64,000 nt of DNA from Ischnura elegans (lineage: Eukaryota; Arthropoda; Insecta; Odonata; Coenagrionidae): the NCBI RefSeq assembly GCF_921293095.1, contig NC_060246.1:89463030-89527029 (forward strand). Reading direction: 5' to 3'. Made by a program: the position numbers and the translations under genes. Within the stretch, counting starts at the first letter, position 1, and each line of letters opens with the position of its first letter. Positions 11,816-24,800 of the stretch are shown here, piece by piece. A model generated the notes under the pieces. The model was not told the DNA's origin. It worked only from the letters and a program-made list of their open reading frames with translations, and made no database searches.

Positions 11816-12484
11816 TCCAGAAATGATATACATTTTGGGTCATAGAGCCTACCAAATTGCCATAGAGATTGATTCGCTGAAATTTGAAGGATACTATCGA
11901 AAAAATGCAATTAAATCAGCTTCACTTCCCCATATTGATTCGTACCTGGAATGCACGACCCCTTTCCTAAGGAGCTGTGCGATAACTGTGTTACCAACCT
12001 TAGAGAGTAAGGATCGCATAACCACTTATTCCAGTAGATAGGGGAGGGTAAGGGATGAGGTCCTCTCCAAGTAGAGGACGTGTTTGTTACAACGCACTTG
12101 GTATCGTTTCTGTATGTCAGAATGTCGTCGAGTTATACTCTCTCATTCCAACCTGTTCCGAAATTTCTGAAGCCCGCATGTGGCTTCCTTAAAAATATTT
12201 TCATACTCGTGCTCTTCTAAAGTAAATTATTAATATTTTTGATGTGTTCCAAGTGATTAAAATGATTATTATTTATAGTTAACGCTTTAAGAACATAAAG
12301 CAGTAACTATTAAGAATCCATCACTTAATATAGTTTCCATTTCCATAGATGTCCTGAAAGGACAGCCATTGTACATTATCCTCAATAATGAACGATATTT
12401 TCAGAACGAAGGCTGAATAAAAATAGTTGTAATAAATAATAAATTAATATGGCTCGATATTCTTCATTGTATCCAGTTGCGTTG

Positions 12485-12680
12485 TAAACTGTGTTTGAGG
12501 GTAGAATGTTTGGTAAACGAGGGAGAGGAAGGAAGAGAAGAGGATTTTTTTTGATAGAATGAAAGGAAGTAGGCCTTATTGTGAAATGATGAGGGAAGTC
12601 CTTGAAGGAAGGAGAGACTACCTGAATACTTCTGAATCTCTCCATGGAAACCTGCCTTGTTCGGTAGAATACTTTCAATA
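12485..12680 (+). mobile_element. 5'-truncated 3' tail of the 39.6-43.6 kb LINE family
   Basis: The block matches the last 190 or so bases of the retrotransposon ending near 43580: AAACGAGGGAG..., GTAGGCCTTA..., CTCCATGGAAACCT..., GTAGAATACT. It is a second, independent, heavily truncated insertion of the same family. Confidence 0.7.
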
Positions 12681-12689
12681 AAAAAACGA

Positions 12690-15600
12690 TTACTTCAAAT
12701 TCAATTTTTGCAGCATAATTGCTTGTGAATCTCGCTCGATACTTTTATGCTGAGTGCTTAGAAGATGAATTGATTTTAAAATCGAAGCCCAATAAATTCC
12801 TTAAACCTATATCAAATCCCAATTAAATTGCTCGTAAGTGAAAGGAAAATTACTCTATGCCCTCAATGGATGGAAAGTTTTGACACGACGCTTTTTTTTG
12901 GTATCATTTTAAATTCCTCTCCCCATGCGCCAACCTCGATGACTTAGATTCTCGCCAATGTTTACTTGACATGTGTAAGTGAACCTAATCTACCGGAAGT
13001 TATCATCGAGGCCCTACATAACGCTTGACGTCTACGAATCTAGCTTAATCCGGAGAGGCTAATCAACGGAAAGCTCCACTTTCTCACTGGGTTGAATTCT
13101 CCGTATTTACTCTGAACACATCTCCCATGCGTCCTCTTTGCATTAGTCTTTACATCAAATATTCCGCTCATGAGACTCGTGGCATTGTGGTCGAAGATAT
13201 ACACCTCAAATATTTGAGGATGAAAAAAAACTATGTACATACAAACAACAGTTTTGAGATTAACTGAGAGAGGTCGTGAAGTCTCGCTATTATGTATCAG
13301 GTGATATAAATTCCTCTTTTCAAAAAGTATAGAGGAGGACGTACCCCATTTCTCTAAACCTCGTGAAATTCTGGCTTCTAATTGGAAACCTAATTTCTCC
13401 CGTTGAAGTATCGACTGCCTTTAGCATAAAATTTGATGACGTCATGAACTCATGCTGCACGTCACCTGTTCTCAGACACTACCAGTCCTTTTATATGAGG
13501 GGTTAGTTTTTGTAAATATGCTCTCGAAAGCGAATCTCTGCTCTCATGAAAGCTTCTCCCCGGATGAGAAAATGAAGCAGAAGTCTAATGACGTCACCAA
13601 CTCATGAAAAAGGGGTGACGACTTTAGCGTTTTCCTCATTGAAAGTTATGATTGTATGACTGCATGAGGAAGATTTTTTCATTCGTCTTAACTAATTTTT
13701 CCCTTCCATCTACCGAATTATTTCAAATAATGTCAGTTTTGGTTCTTAGTAAACAACCTTATTGGATTGCAGTAATATTTTACAAAGCTAGCTTTCTCTA
13801 AAATTGGTATAATTTGAGGGAGGCGTCAAATACATAAAATTTGAATAATAAGGACCACCATAAAGAGCAGTTGACTGTACCGATCAACCACTGGCGACTC
13901 ATCAGCGGCATAAAATGGTGACCAGTTTCAGTATGACGACTAATTGTCCTATTCTGGGTAAATGGCACATTTTATCTTGGGGATTTACTCAATGAGAGCA
14001 TTAAGCGAGTATCAACAATACGAAGGCGCAATCTAACTCTTTTTGAGATTGTTTCATACAGTTATTATGGCACATTTTCGTCCAAACTTAATTTTATTTA
14101 ATGCTCTCAAAAAACCAAAGTTTTAAATAAAATGTCGATAAGGCTGGATATCCAAGTAAAACCGTTTTCATGGTAACTGCAATTAAGTGCACCTAAAAAA
14201 ATGTTTGCGTAGCCATAGCTCAAGAACTAAGGAAGGAGTTTGAAATCCGTCGGATGAGTGCCAAAGGGTTACTTGGTGGGCTTGAGGTGCCGTGGGAAAT
14301 CGACAATAAGATCTGACACACATGCAAGAATTTAACATATGGTTTGTTGGCCATCAAACTAACAGTCATTAAAGAAACAAAGAAGTGATTATAATCCTCA
14401 GGGAATATTTTTTAAGGTATCCAGGCCTATTTCGTGACATCAATGATGCAGATATATATCCTTTTTACGCCGCGGTGGCAACGGCCAAGCGGAGGGGAGA
14501 TATAAGCTTGGTGCTTTGAGGATAGGCGCTGGTTGGGAAAATTTTTGGCACCCCTTCGTGTTAACAGTTCAATCAAAAATTGATGACCCTTGAGCGTAAA
14601 CAAATTTTCGGCTTAGGGAGTTTTTTTTGGAATTTTTTATTGCTAGAAAAGGGCGTGATTAAAAGTTGATTTTATCTTCCGGCATTAAAAATACACAAAA
14701 TCTCTAATCGCGTCAAAGTCACCATCCCTGCGAACCCAACGAAGGGCCACGAACCTTTAACCAAGCGATAAATCTGGTTACTACCTCGCAAGGCGCCTCA
14801 ATAGACATGTCGTGGAGGTGTTTGGACACCAGCCGTTGTCGTGTGGCGCAGCGACTCATTAGACATCTGCAGTTTATCACCTAAAATTTCTTTCATTTTT
14901 GCCCTTTGGTTCCCGGATTATCGCACATACAGAACCCCAGTCAAACAATTTTGGTGGCACGCGGGTTGCATACGCTCAATATTTTTCGATCAATTTCACT
15001 CGCCGTAAAAGGATATAATTCTTTAGATAAGCTTCAAACTTCATCGATATGACTTTGAATGCTATATTTATCACTGTTTATTGCGAAAACAGGCTTAGTA
15101 GCATTGGTTTCTCCAAACCTAAATCTTATATCGATAGCTATAAGTGCTGAGAACACGTATCTTAAAATTCGGCCGATTTGACACAGGTATCATAGACAAA
15201 ATTTAATAACATTAAATAATAAAATTCAAGCAAAAAACCACTCTTGTTGGCAAATGTATGCTTCTTTTTATCAGTTTTATGAATTCTTGGTTTTTCATTT
15301 TAGTGTACAGTTAGAAAAAATTAATCGTTTCTTTGCTCTCCTGAAAGGTTGCTATTTTTGAGATACGTGTTGTTAGAACTTAACCCTCGATATCTCAGTG
15401 CTTCTGTCTAAATGCAAACTAAACCAGTGTCTTATTTAATGAAGTGTATGGTTTTCCGATGAGTGCGAATTGACCAGTATAGGTAACCCGCTGACCATCA
15501 AAGTAAACTCAACCCCCCCTTATCGAAGAATATTTCCAGCCACCTACGTGCCTGAATGAGGAAAGTGGAAGGTATTAAATTCGAAAAGGAGAATAAAAAT

Positions 15601-15736
15601 TTTGGTGCTGCAGTAAATCCAGCCAGGCTCCTCAAATCTCCTTTCCCACTGCCATCTTCATTTCTTCCACTTGTCTGGCTACACGGCCACTCGGTGGCGG
15701 ATCTATGGGGGCTATAGACCCATTGGGTATAAGCAT
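12690..15736. other. Intergenic stretch, nothing assigned
   Basis: No exon, RNA gene or repeat with definable ends could be supported here on either strand. Confidence 0.35.
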
Positions 15737-16030
15737 CAGTGGCGCAGCGAGGGGGGGGGGGTTTGGGAGATAAACCCCCCCCCAGAGCTCACAGAAATTT
15801 TTAAGTTAAATCTTTTTTACTTAATGTGATTAATATTGCTTATAGAAGAGTGTGAGGATTAATAAAATATCCCTCAGAAGGCCGTAAAAATCACAATTTT
15901 GAACCATTTATCTTAATTTTTTCTGGCGGAAGGCCTCCGCACCTCCCGCTTACCCTGGCGGGTATGCAATTACCCCAATCCCCCCAGTATTAGTTGCGCC
16001 CCCTCGCCTTAATTCCTGGATGCGCCCCTG
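15737..16030. mobile_element. hAT-type MITE, family B copy 2
   Basis: Starts CAGTGGCGCAGCGAGG and ends GGATGCGCCCCTG, with a perfect 8-bp duplication ATAAGCAT (15729-15736 and 16031-16038). The interior aligns with the copy at 6329-6620. Confidence 0.88.
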
Positions 16031-16233
16031 ATAAGCATACACTAGATAAAATTTTTGGAGGTTGCAACTTTGGATAAAAGCATTTAGTTACATTTTCCGA
16101 TATGTTTACCTACTTTAACGATTTGAAACACAAATTAGCCCTAAACTGCGTGCCACAGCACAGTGAGGATATGGGATACGACGCAGAAAGATTTCAATCC
16201 GCGAAGTATTTATAACGCATAGGAAGGAGACGA

Positions 16234-16437
16234 CAGAGGCGTAGCGAGGGGGGAGATCCGGGGGGTCCGGACCCCCCCAAATAAAAATACAATCACTTTG
16301 CTTCCTATAAAGGAAAGAAAACAAATTTTTGAAAAATAATGATTTCACAAAATATTTATTTGAAAAACGAAGATTTTTCGCTTATGAAAAGTGTTCTAAT
16401 TTTTTTAAAACCCTCTAATTAGTACAATGTTCGCGCG
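16234..16437. mobile_element. hAT-type MITE, family A copy 3 (right end lost)
   Basis: Begins CAGAGGCGTAGCGAGG, then a GGTCCGGACC core and the same AT-rich interior as the copies at 776 and 3944. The usual CTACGCCACTG right end is not present, so the copy is truncated or diverged there. Confidence 0.65.
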
Positions 16438-16444
16438 TCACGCC

Positions 16445-19296
16445 TGTTTTTTCTGATAGTCCCTAAAAGAGAAATTTTCCATTTTACCAAATTTTCTGTT
16501 AGCTGGGTGAATGGAAAATAACTGTCACAAGTTTCATTTATTCCTGAATTCTTGTACATTACAGTCACTTCAGTAACTATTTATTTCCCCAACGCTTGAT
16601 TTGATGGCCAATCTTCATCTTTGCCACAATATGGAAATAAATTTAGGCAGTATTTTCATTTCACATCTGTCAGAACCCATTATGTACTTGATTCCAAATT
16701 TGTCCGGTTTATTTGGAATATACCATACGCATGTGCATGAAAGGGCATCTGCATTTAATTGGAAAGAGCTGTGCATTTACTGTTAGACCGAAGTCACCAT
16801 GGGATTCACTATCTTGGACTTGGGAACTGGAATCATTGCTTCCATTACATGCAGATGATGATGGATTGGTCAGATGGTCCCTGAACTGATGTTTCCGATT
16901 CACTGACTGACATTCCAGACTGATTTTCACTTCTTCTCACAGATTCTTCTGATTCACTGACAACTATTTGAATGGCGACGGTTCTCTTCCCTTCATATCT
17001 TTCTCGACTTCTTACTTTCTTCCTCAACTCGCTACTGACATGCATGCGAAAAAAATCTACAAACGAAAGTGCAGTATAGTAGAGTCTTCCCCAGTTGCAT
17101 TGGAGGTATAGAGAGCTGGAGAGCATTTGAAACGCATTCAAAAGGATAAAAATTTCAGAAGTAACGCTAATGGCCGTTCGAAAGGCAGGGGCTCAGCTGC
17201 CAACCATGTGCTGATTCGTATCTTCCAAGAACTTGCAGTAATACTTTTTCCCTATATCCTATGTGTGGATTCCAAGGGTAGGATATACAGTAGAATTTCT
17301 CACTCCAACCAATTCCCCCGCTCTCTCAAAAGGAGACAGGATTTTGCCCTGGGGCATAGTGTGCAGTCCACCCGCCCCAAACCCTGACAGGGTTAGGCGG
17401 GACACCCGGCAAAGGGTAAGACCGAGATACAATACCATCAGGCCAGAAAAATGAAAGTGATTTGGTTTGGGCCCCCCAATACTTTTTGTGGGTTGGCATC
17501 CCTGCTGATAAACATACATATTTTCTATTATTTTCTGATTCCCTTACATTATTTGGAATTCAAACAAATTAAATCATTCCACTTTGGTCAAATATCTGCA
17601 GATAATAATACATATATGCATTTCCAAACATTTACATGAACAATGAATATAACGCTCATCTAAAAACAATAAAACAAGAGCCATAAATACAATGTAAAAC
17701 AAAAAGAACTGAAATTTTCACATCCGATTTCTGCTTTGGTTCATTCCCAACATTAGGTGAAAATTTTAACTAGCTGTACATGGACCTGAAGGTCTACATA
17801 CAATCCACAACACCACACAGATTCTAGCAAGTTTTCAGTCAATACTGATTATTTCACACAACCAAAATTAGCTCAATATGAAACCCATTCTTATACACAT
17901 CAATGATTCACAGAAAAATGCAGTGAAACATGAAGCAATCGTTAATACGTGGGGAAGAATATATATGTAACTGACAGAGTGAAAGAATTTATAAATCTTT
18001 TGGTCTTATATACATAACTCACATAATAGGTCAACAGAACATTTCACTCCTATCATTGCAGATCATGAGAACTTGAAAAACTACTGAAACACTTTAATAT
18101 GTATGTTTACAGTGAGAATCACCTCTTTCAAAAAAATATACCCTCTCCCAAAAGCCTCAAACTGTCTATGATCTACATTTGCTCTATAACTTCAGAACCT
18201 TGTTAATTGGTTATTCAGTTCTGATAAATTTCATTTGAATTCTAGAAACTGCATAACCTATTGGAAATTTAATCTCAATGTTTAGAAATGCACCAACCTA
18301 CTTTCAAGACTTCATCTTTATTGAAAGATATACTTCCACCGCTCACAGACTACAGAGAGAAACTTAGCAAGTACTTGATTCTTGGTGCAAATTTTATTTA
18401 AGGCTATAATACCTTTAATTGACATTAAATATCTGCTTCCACATAATATTAACATGTTTCTCTTCTAGTATATTTTTGACAAAATATAAGCACACTGTCA
18501 TTATTGCAAGGCTAGAGAAGTTCAAGCTTGTTGGCCTTCCTAAAACTAACTTTTTATCGCTTACCTATCCCTTAGCAAGAATTTTTAGTTCATCATTACA
18601 CCTGTAATTAGCATCCTAGTTTTTCATTACATTTCACTTCATGTCTTCTACGTATTACTTTCAACTTTACAGCAGACTCCCACACTTATTCTAACATATC
18701 TTCCTCATCAATCCTAACAATCATTAACTCTTAAGTCATGTCCTGTATGACAGTGGAAAACACAGTGGGTCTTAAGACCATGTTGATCAATAGTCGTTGC
18801 TTTCAACAATCAAATCAAATGCCTCGTGGAATACATAGATGCAAATGGCACAAAGTAGTTATTCATGCTTCTGACCTTGTTCCACCAATTTTAAAAATCT
18901 GAAAAAAATTAGGTATATACTTTGATGTACAAGTAATGACACATATTTTTTTTCGGTGAGCATTTGTTTTCTAAAATTTGTTATTTAATTTAGAAATTTC
19001 AACGTAGAATTATAGTTTTCCGTCAAAACATTTTGCAAAAATCAGGATAGTAGTACGTAATGGCATACATGTACATTTCATAAAATCAAGAAAACGTTTT
19101 CCCAAAAATAAAAACTGGGGATATGGTTAAAAAACTAAAAATTGTGTTTCAATTTTTTTGGAGTTAATTGCCATTGCTGAGGCCTAAAACTTTGGGAAAA
19201 CACATAATTGCTATGCGCTATAAGTGTATACTTTTTATTTTCCAAATATCTGGGGGCACTTTTCACCATCTTAACCGGCTAGACCCTTTCTGGATT
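16445..19296. other. Intergenic stretch, no supported gene
   Basis: Contains overlapping small open frames, including a serine/glutamate-rich one on the minus strand near 16845-17141. None has recognisable domains or consistent splice signals. Confidence 0.3.
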
Positions 19297-20480
19297 ATAT
19301 GAGGAGAGTTCAATAAGCATTGCAACACATTTTTTTCTGAACTACGGGTTGTTTTATTCAGCATCAAAATACACCATGTTGTTATGTACGTCGCCTCCTC
19401 TTCTAGCTGTGAGTATCTGGGCGGAAGCTGTCACGGTACTTTATGGGATCCTGGAGGCTGACATTGGAGCATCCGAGGGTCACGCTTAGAGTGAATGGGA
19501 GATTTTAAGGTCCAGCTGCTCATTTCTAGGTGGTCTGGTCCACTGGTCAGGCATCATAATTTTGGCAGACGTCCTCCCAACCTGTGTTGGGATTTATGTG
19601 TGAAATGTGAAATAAGGGGTTTTTGCTTAATTGGCAGCCTGCACACTGGCAAAGTGTTGCAGTTGCTCTCCCTGGGAAAACTGTTTCCGTGGGAATCCTT
19701 CGCAAAGGACCCTTCTCATGCCACCCACTGCAGCCTCCTGGTCCAGAGAGTCATATGAATACCCCAGAATTTACTCCGGGAAACTGTACTTGGGGAACAT
19801 CTCCCAGGTGCAGCTGAAGGCTCTGCTTAATAAACCAGGGCCAGGGCTTAATAAACATCTTCCATAGCCAACGCTTAAGTTTTTACTCTTTGGTGCCTAT
19901 AACCAATCTTCGAGACTTCGGCCGAGCCACTCGGGTCAGAGATCTATATTTGTTATTCTATGTTGCGTTCTGTCTTTCAGGACACAACAATGCTATTCCC
20001 CAATCTTTTAGCAACACAATTTTTACAAAAGCTATTTTCAACATAATTTACATTCAATGCTATGGCTTGACACCAACTTGAAGGGAGGGCCTGCATGCCT
20101 GCACGGTACTATTCCACTGGTCAATGTCAGAGCCAACGTCGTACCACCTCAATAACTTCTTAATCATCCCCATAGGGGCAATGATGAAAAATGCATTGCC
20201 CAATGACTTACCCTGCTTTTGTCCACTACAAAACCAATGTAGACATGCTGCAAGCATTTATGAATATCTGAAATACCCTTGTTTTCCGTAACTAAAAACT
20301 CAATCACTGCCGATTGTTTGAAATGCATCTCCGTTACAGTCAATGCAACTATACAAGACGAAGCTGAAATGTTTGAAAATGTTCCATATGAAATGCCAAG
20401 TTTTTCAACCAAAATTGGCCGTGAAAAAAAAATATGTTGCATTACTTACAGAAATCACCTCATATATCACAGATACTTAG
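19297..20480 (-). mobile_element. Degenerate mariner-type (Tc1/mariner) element
   Basis: On the minus strand, 20164-20442 encodes a mariner/SETMAR-type N-terminal helix-turn-helix, recognisable by FKQSAVIEFLVTENKG and ...DIHKCLQHVYI. A second piece, 20060-20190, reads DVGSDIDQWNSTVQA. The left edge has GAGTTCAATAAGCATTGCAACAC, as in mariner-like 3' ends. The catalytic domain is not recognisable, so the element is dead. The outer limits are approximate. Confidence 0.6.
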
Positions 20481-21685
20481 GGCTGCATGGTCATGAACTA
20501 CAGGTACAACTGCACTAATATGCATTTTTTGCATAATGCATTACGTCCTGAAAATCCTACACTCACTTTTTCACTTCTCTATATAAACTGGTAGATGTAG
20601 TCAAGGGAATGTTAACTTCTGAAAAAATAAAAGATTAAGGAGTAGAAGATGACCACTACGCTATTCCATGACACCTTCCTGCTTTCTTCTGGTTCTTCAT
20701 CACATTCACCGATTGTTACAGCAGGGGGGAACGTTGAAAATGATAGTAATTCCCCTCCTCCCTCTATTATAAATAATACAAACTGTAAATCAAAATATAT
20801 AGATTTTATTTGCCAGCACCAATTATGGCTTGAGGCAGCAGTCAAACTGTTGCTTACAGTATATTTTATCACGAGAAAATTTTCAAAATTGATCAAAATG
20901 TACAATAACATTTCAGCATAAGACTACTGTAGCCTAGATAAAAAAACACACCCAGCATGTTCCTCAATAATTAAGAACTTGGAGGCTTACTTCAAAGATG
21001 CCTAGATAAGCACATATATTTCGAAGTTTTAAATATCACAGCCTTTTAAGACTTACCCTTTTTGAATGGGCAAAAAGGTTTACATGTATGATCAAAACAA
21101 GAAGAATTTCCTAGATTGACTGATTTAGAAAACTATCTCTGCTATAATGCATCATTTAAATCATAAGAATATAATCTTTTGGAAACTTTAAATAACCAAG
21201 ATGAGTAATCAACATTATATTTAATTTGGAAGACAAAGGCCTCATCAACAAACTTTAAATTAAGGACAAAATCTTTTCAATCAGGATACAAAACTGTGAA
21301 TGAGTTCCCTTGTCACAATTCCACCAAAAATAACAACTTACAATTAGGAATAACAATATTAAAATTTCAATTCAAACTACATGAATATAAGTATGGACAA
21401 AATGTCTGACTTCAGAAATATTTATCCTATAGACCGAATGAGAGCTCAAATTATCAATGAACACAGTTTACGTGGAATACTTTGCTAATCCTACATAAAT
21501 AAATTGTAATGTGTAATAGTCATTTAAAAAAGGATTCCAGCGAAAGTAATATTTCATCTAACAGCAAAATGTAAAAAGGTGAAACATACTCTCACGCATA
21601 GTTTTTCAACTTCCTGACATATTCTCACAAAAACTTATCAAAATATCATTTCATTTATTCATGGCGCCATCCCAAAATGAGGGAA
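20481..21685. other. Region downstream of MRI1
   Basis: AT-rich 3' flank. An AATAAA on the minus strand at 21654-21659 lies only about 27 bases after the MRI1 stop and could be a poly(A) signal, though it is unusually close. No other gene is seen. Confidence 0.35.
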
Positions 21686-21819
21686 TCATGACATGTGCTG
21701 CCGAGAAATATATCTAAGGTTCTCAATCTCAGTAGGCATGAATGTCCCTCTCTCAGTAATGATGCCTGTGATTAATTCTGCTGGGGTAACATCAAATGCA
21801 GGATTCCAGCATGATATTC
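21686..21819 (-). CDS. MRI1: MRI1 exon 6 and stop
   Basis: Encodes the C-terminus, opening [20 protein letters not shown], with TGA at 21686-21688. Acceptor TTTTCAG. Confidence 0.94.
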
Positions 21820-24800
21820 CTGAAAATAAAATACATATATCTTATTAAGTACAATAGAACAGTATGCGAACAAAAATAACAGCACGACTTTCCCCTGAGA
21901 TATTGGAAACTGTGCCTTATCTAATTCAACAAACTTTCAATAATTACTAAAAATGGTTTGATTTCTTGCTCCATTGAGGTATTTTTCATCAACTTCTCTG
22001 TTTCATTTCTATAAATCACATAAACATTATGCCGGCTACCAATGAGACAAATATCCTATAAATGAAATCCATTGAAACCAACATGGTTTGTTTATTATGT
22101 ACTTAAGCACAGATTCATAACCTAGTTCCGTTAATTTCTAAGAATGAACATTAGACCTAATTTACAACTCCAACTAGTTTTGGATTTTTAAAACCTGTTG
22201 CACCTCGAGCATCATACTTATACACTACTAATCCTCTATGTGATGAGGCAAATGTAAATGAGTTTTACATCTCGAGCAAAAAGTAATGAAGATGTGATCA
22301 AATAATTCAGTACAACCACAGAACTCTGCATTAATACTACAATTCTAAATGACGTTAAATACTGATGTCACTATTCTTAACACGTTTTCTGACTTCATTA
22401 AAAAGCTGCTTAAGAAAAAATACGCATAACTAATAATAAATGAATCACTTAATTACATACTTTTTCTATCCAAGCAAAATTAAATATTCACCAAAATACT
22501 TGCTCCCTCTTTTTAAGCCCAATGGCAGAAGGAGACAGTAAGATAGTAATTACTTGCATGTATTCGGATAGAATTCTTAGCTTAACCCTTAGGTGCACGC
22601 TAAGCGGGGATTTTGCCGCATTTTTCAAAAATTCGAAATAGCGCGTTTACTGTGCATGGATCACTTGTGGTACACTTTGGTATTCTATTTCTGTACTTTT
22701 CCCTCCACCAAGAACATATGTTTGCGTCAATGTAACGACCAACTATTGCGTAAGAATCTTACTAAGTGAGAACGACGACAACTGCGTGTGATTTGCCGCT
22801 GGATGGCGTTCACACGATACTACGGAACTTCTGATAATCTGTCGCTACCGTGGAAACTTGGAAGCATAATCACTTTTGCAATACTATGTTAATATGTGGT
22901 TTCGTATTTATTATAGCTTTTGTAAGCATTTGCATTATCATTTCTTTACTATTATTATTAGTATAATTTATGTCAACCTCAAACCACATGTCGTAATTTA
23001 AACATTTCGTTTTCATACCCAAGTATGCATTACATTTATGTAAAAATGCGTTGCATATGCTTTACTAGTGACCGAAAAATAAGTTATGCACATTTATTAT
23101 AATGTATTATGCATTGGAATTTGAAGGCCAAGAGTCGGCACTTGTTGTATCTACCTGCGGGAAAAGAGCATAATGCTCCAAAGGCATTATATCAAGATTC
23201 AGGAATAGTAACCTCCTTATGGACGTAAATTGTATTATGATTTTATCGATTTATGAACAAATTTAGCCGGTGGTAACTATTGTAGAGTATATGATATAAC
23301 AAGGTCAGAACATATTTATCACCCTCATGAGTTCTAACGAGTGCTTCAAAAGCTTGATAATAAAGATGGAATGGAAGGGCAGTTAAACCACGATATGGAA
23401 ATTTTTTTTTGATTTCTCACATGAAAGTGAAGGGGAGGAAGAATGTTTTTGAAGGCGCATTACATTCCAGCGAGAGTTAGCAGTCTGATGATAATAATAT
23501 TGTTAGCCGCCCACATAATTCCAACGTTTATCTTGATCAACGGAAAGCGGTGAAACGCATTGGCTGAACTCATAGATACAATTTGCAAACACCCAAACAA
23601 AAGCTAAATACATTGTTCGTGTTTCACCAGGGCCAACATCATTTCCTAAGAATGCCGCAATCGAACTCGAATTGTTGCCAAAAACGATTTTACTGAAAGT
23701 GATTGAAAAAAATGTCGAGAATACCAATATTGATGGAAAACTGTTATCTCGTGTTTACCCGAGAATCAGAGGTTGCATCACTACTTCTCGTTTAGAAATA
23801 ATATCTTTATTTGGGATTTAATACACTCTCTCTGTAAATAAAAGTTGGAAGCTAGATGCTAGAAGAGCTTGTAAAACAGATGTAACAGTCCTGATGATTT
23901 GCAGAACAGCGTTCGGGATAGCAACGGGAATTCATGAATTCGAATGGGAAAATAACAGCAAAGCATTACTATTCATTTTATTATTATTTACTCATTCACT
24001 TATTAGTCTTGATTTAGCCATTTATTTGCAAGAAAATGGTCTAACTTTATTAGGTACCGTGAAAAAATCCTTAAACCCACATAGAGTTTCTACCCTGCAA
24101 AATTCGATAGGCTGCAACTTCATTTCTTGGTTTCCAGGATACCTGCACTCTTGTTTCGTACTGCACAAATCGAAAAAAATGTGAATTTCTTTTGAAGTGC
24201 TTTCTACGTTGCACTGCAAAGAGGACATCGAAACGAACTGCAAGACCTGAAATGATCCTGAACTACAACTCAACAAAGGGAGGTGTCGATTCTGTGGACC
24301 AAAAGTGCGTAAATTACTCCCCTTCAAGATGAACACGAAGGTGGCCTCTATCACAACTTCTCCGGTTTTTTATATGGCTACTCTTAGCGACTACGTGATT
24401 TTTGTAGCTAAGAATTTTGAAAAAAATCCATCGAAGACCAAGAATGGAGTTCATGGAAGCTCTCGCGTTTAGCCTTGTAGATTAACATTTCAAGTCCAGG
24501 GTGATAAAAGGTAATCTTCCAGCAGACACATAGGCTTTTCTAGCAATGAGACTTGGGAAAATTCCTGAATTATCTGCTTCTGCATATGAACCTCAATGTA
24601 GGGCGGGTAATTATTTTACACGTGGAAAATGTAAAAACTATAAGACGATAAATATACGAATGTTTTCTATTTATATGCAATAATAATTCCACCTTTGTCA
24701 AAAGATATCACGAATGTCATTTCGGAGGCAGTGACGGCCAACAAGGGTGAAAAAATTGAAAAATTAATTTTGCTTGTATAGTTTGTTATTTTTAAAATTT

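Noticed and set aside
16845-17141. Serine/glutamate-rich 98-residue open frame
   Set aside because: Low complexity, no domain, no splice partners; composition alone is not evidence of a gene.
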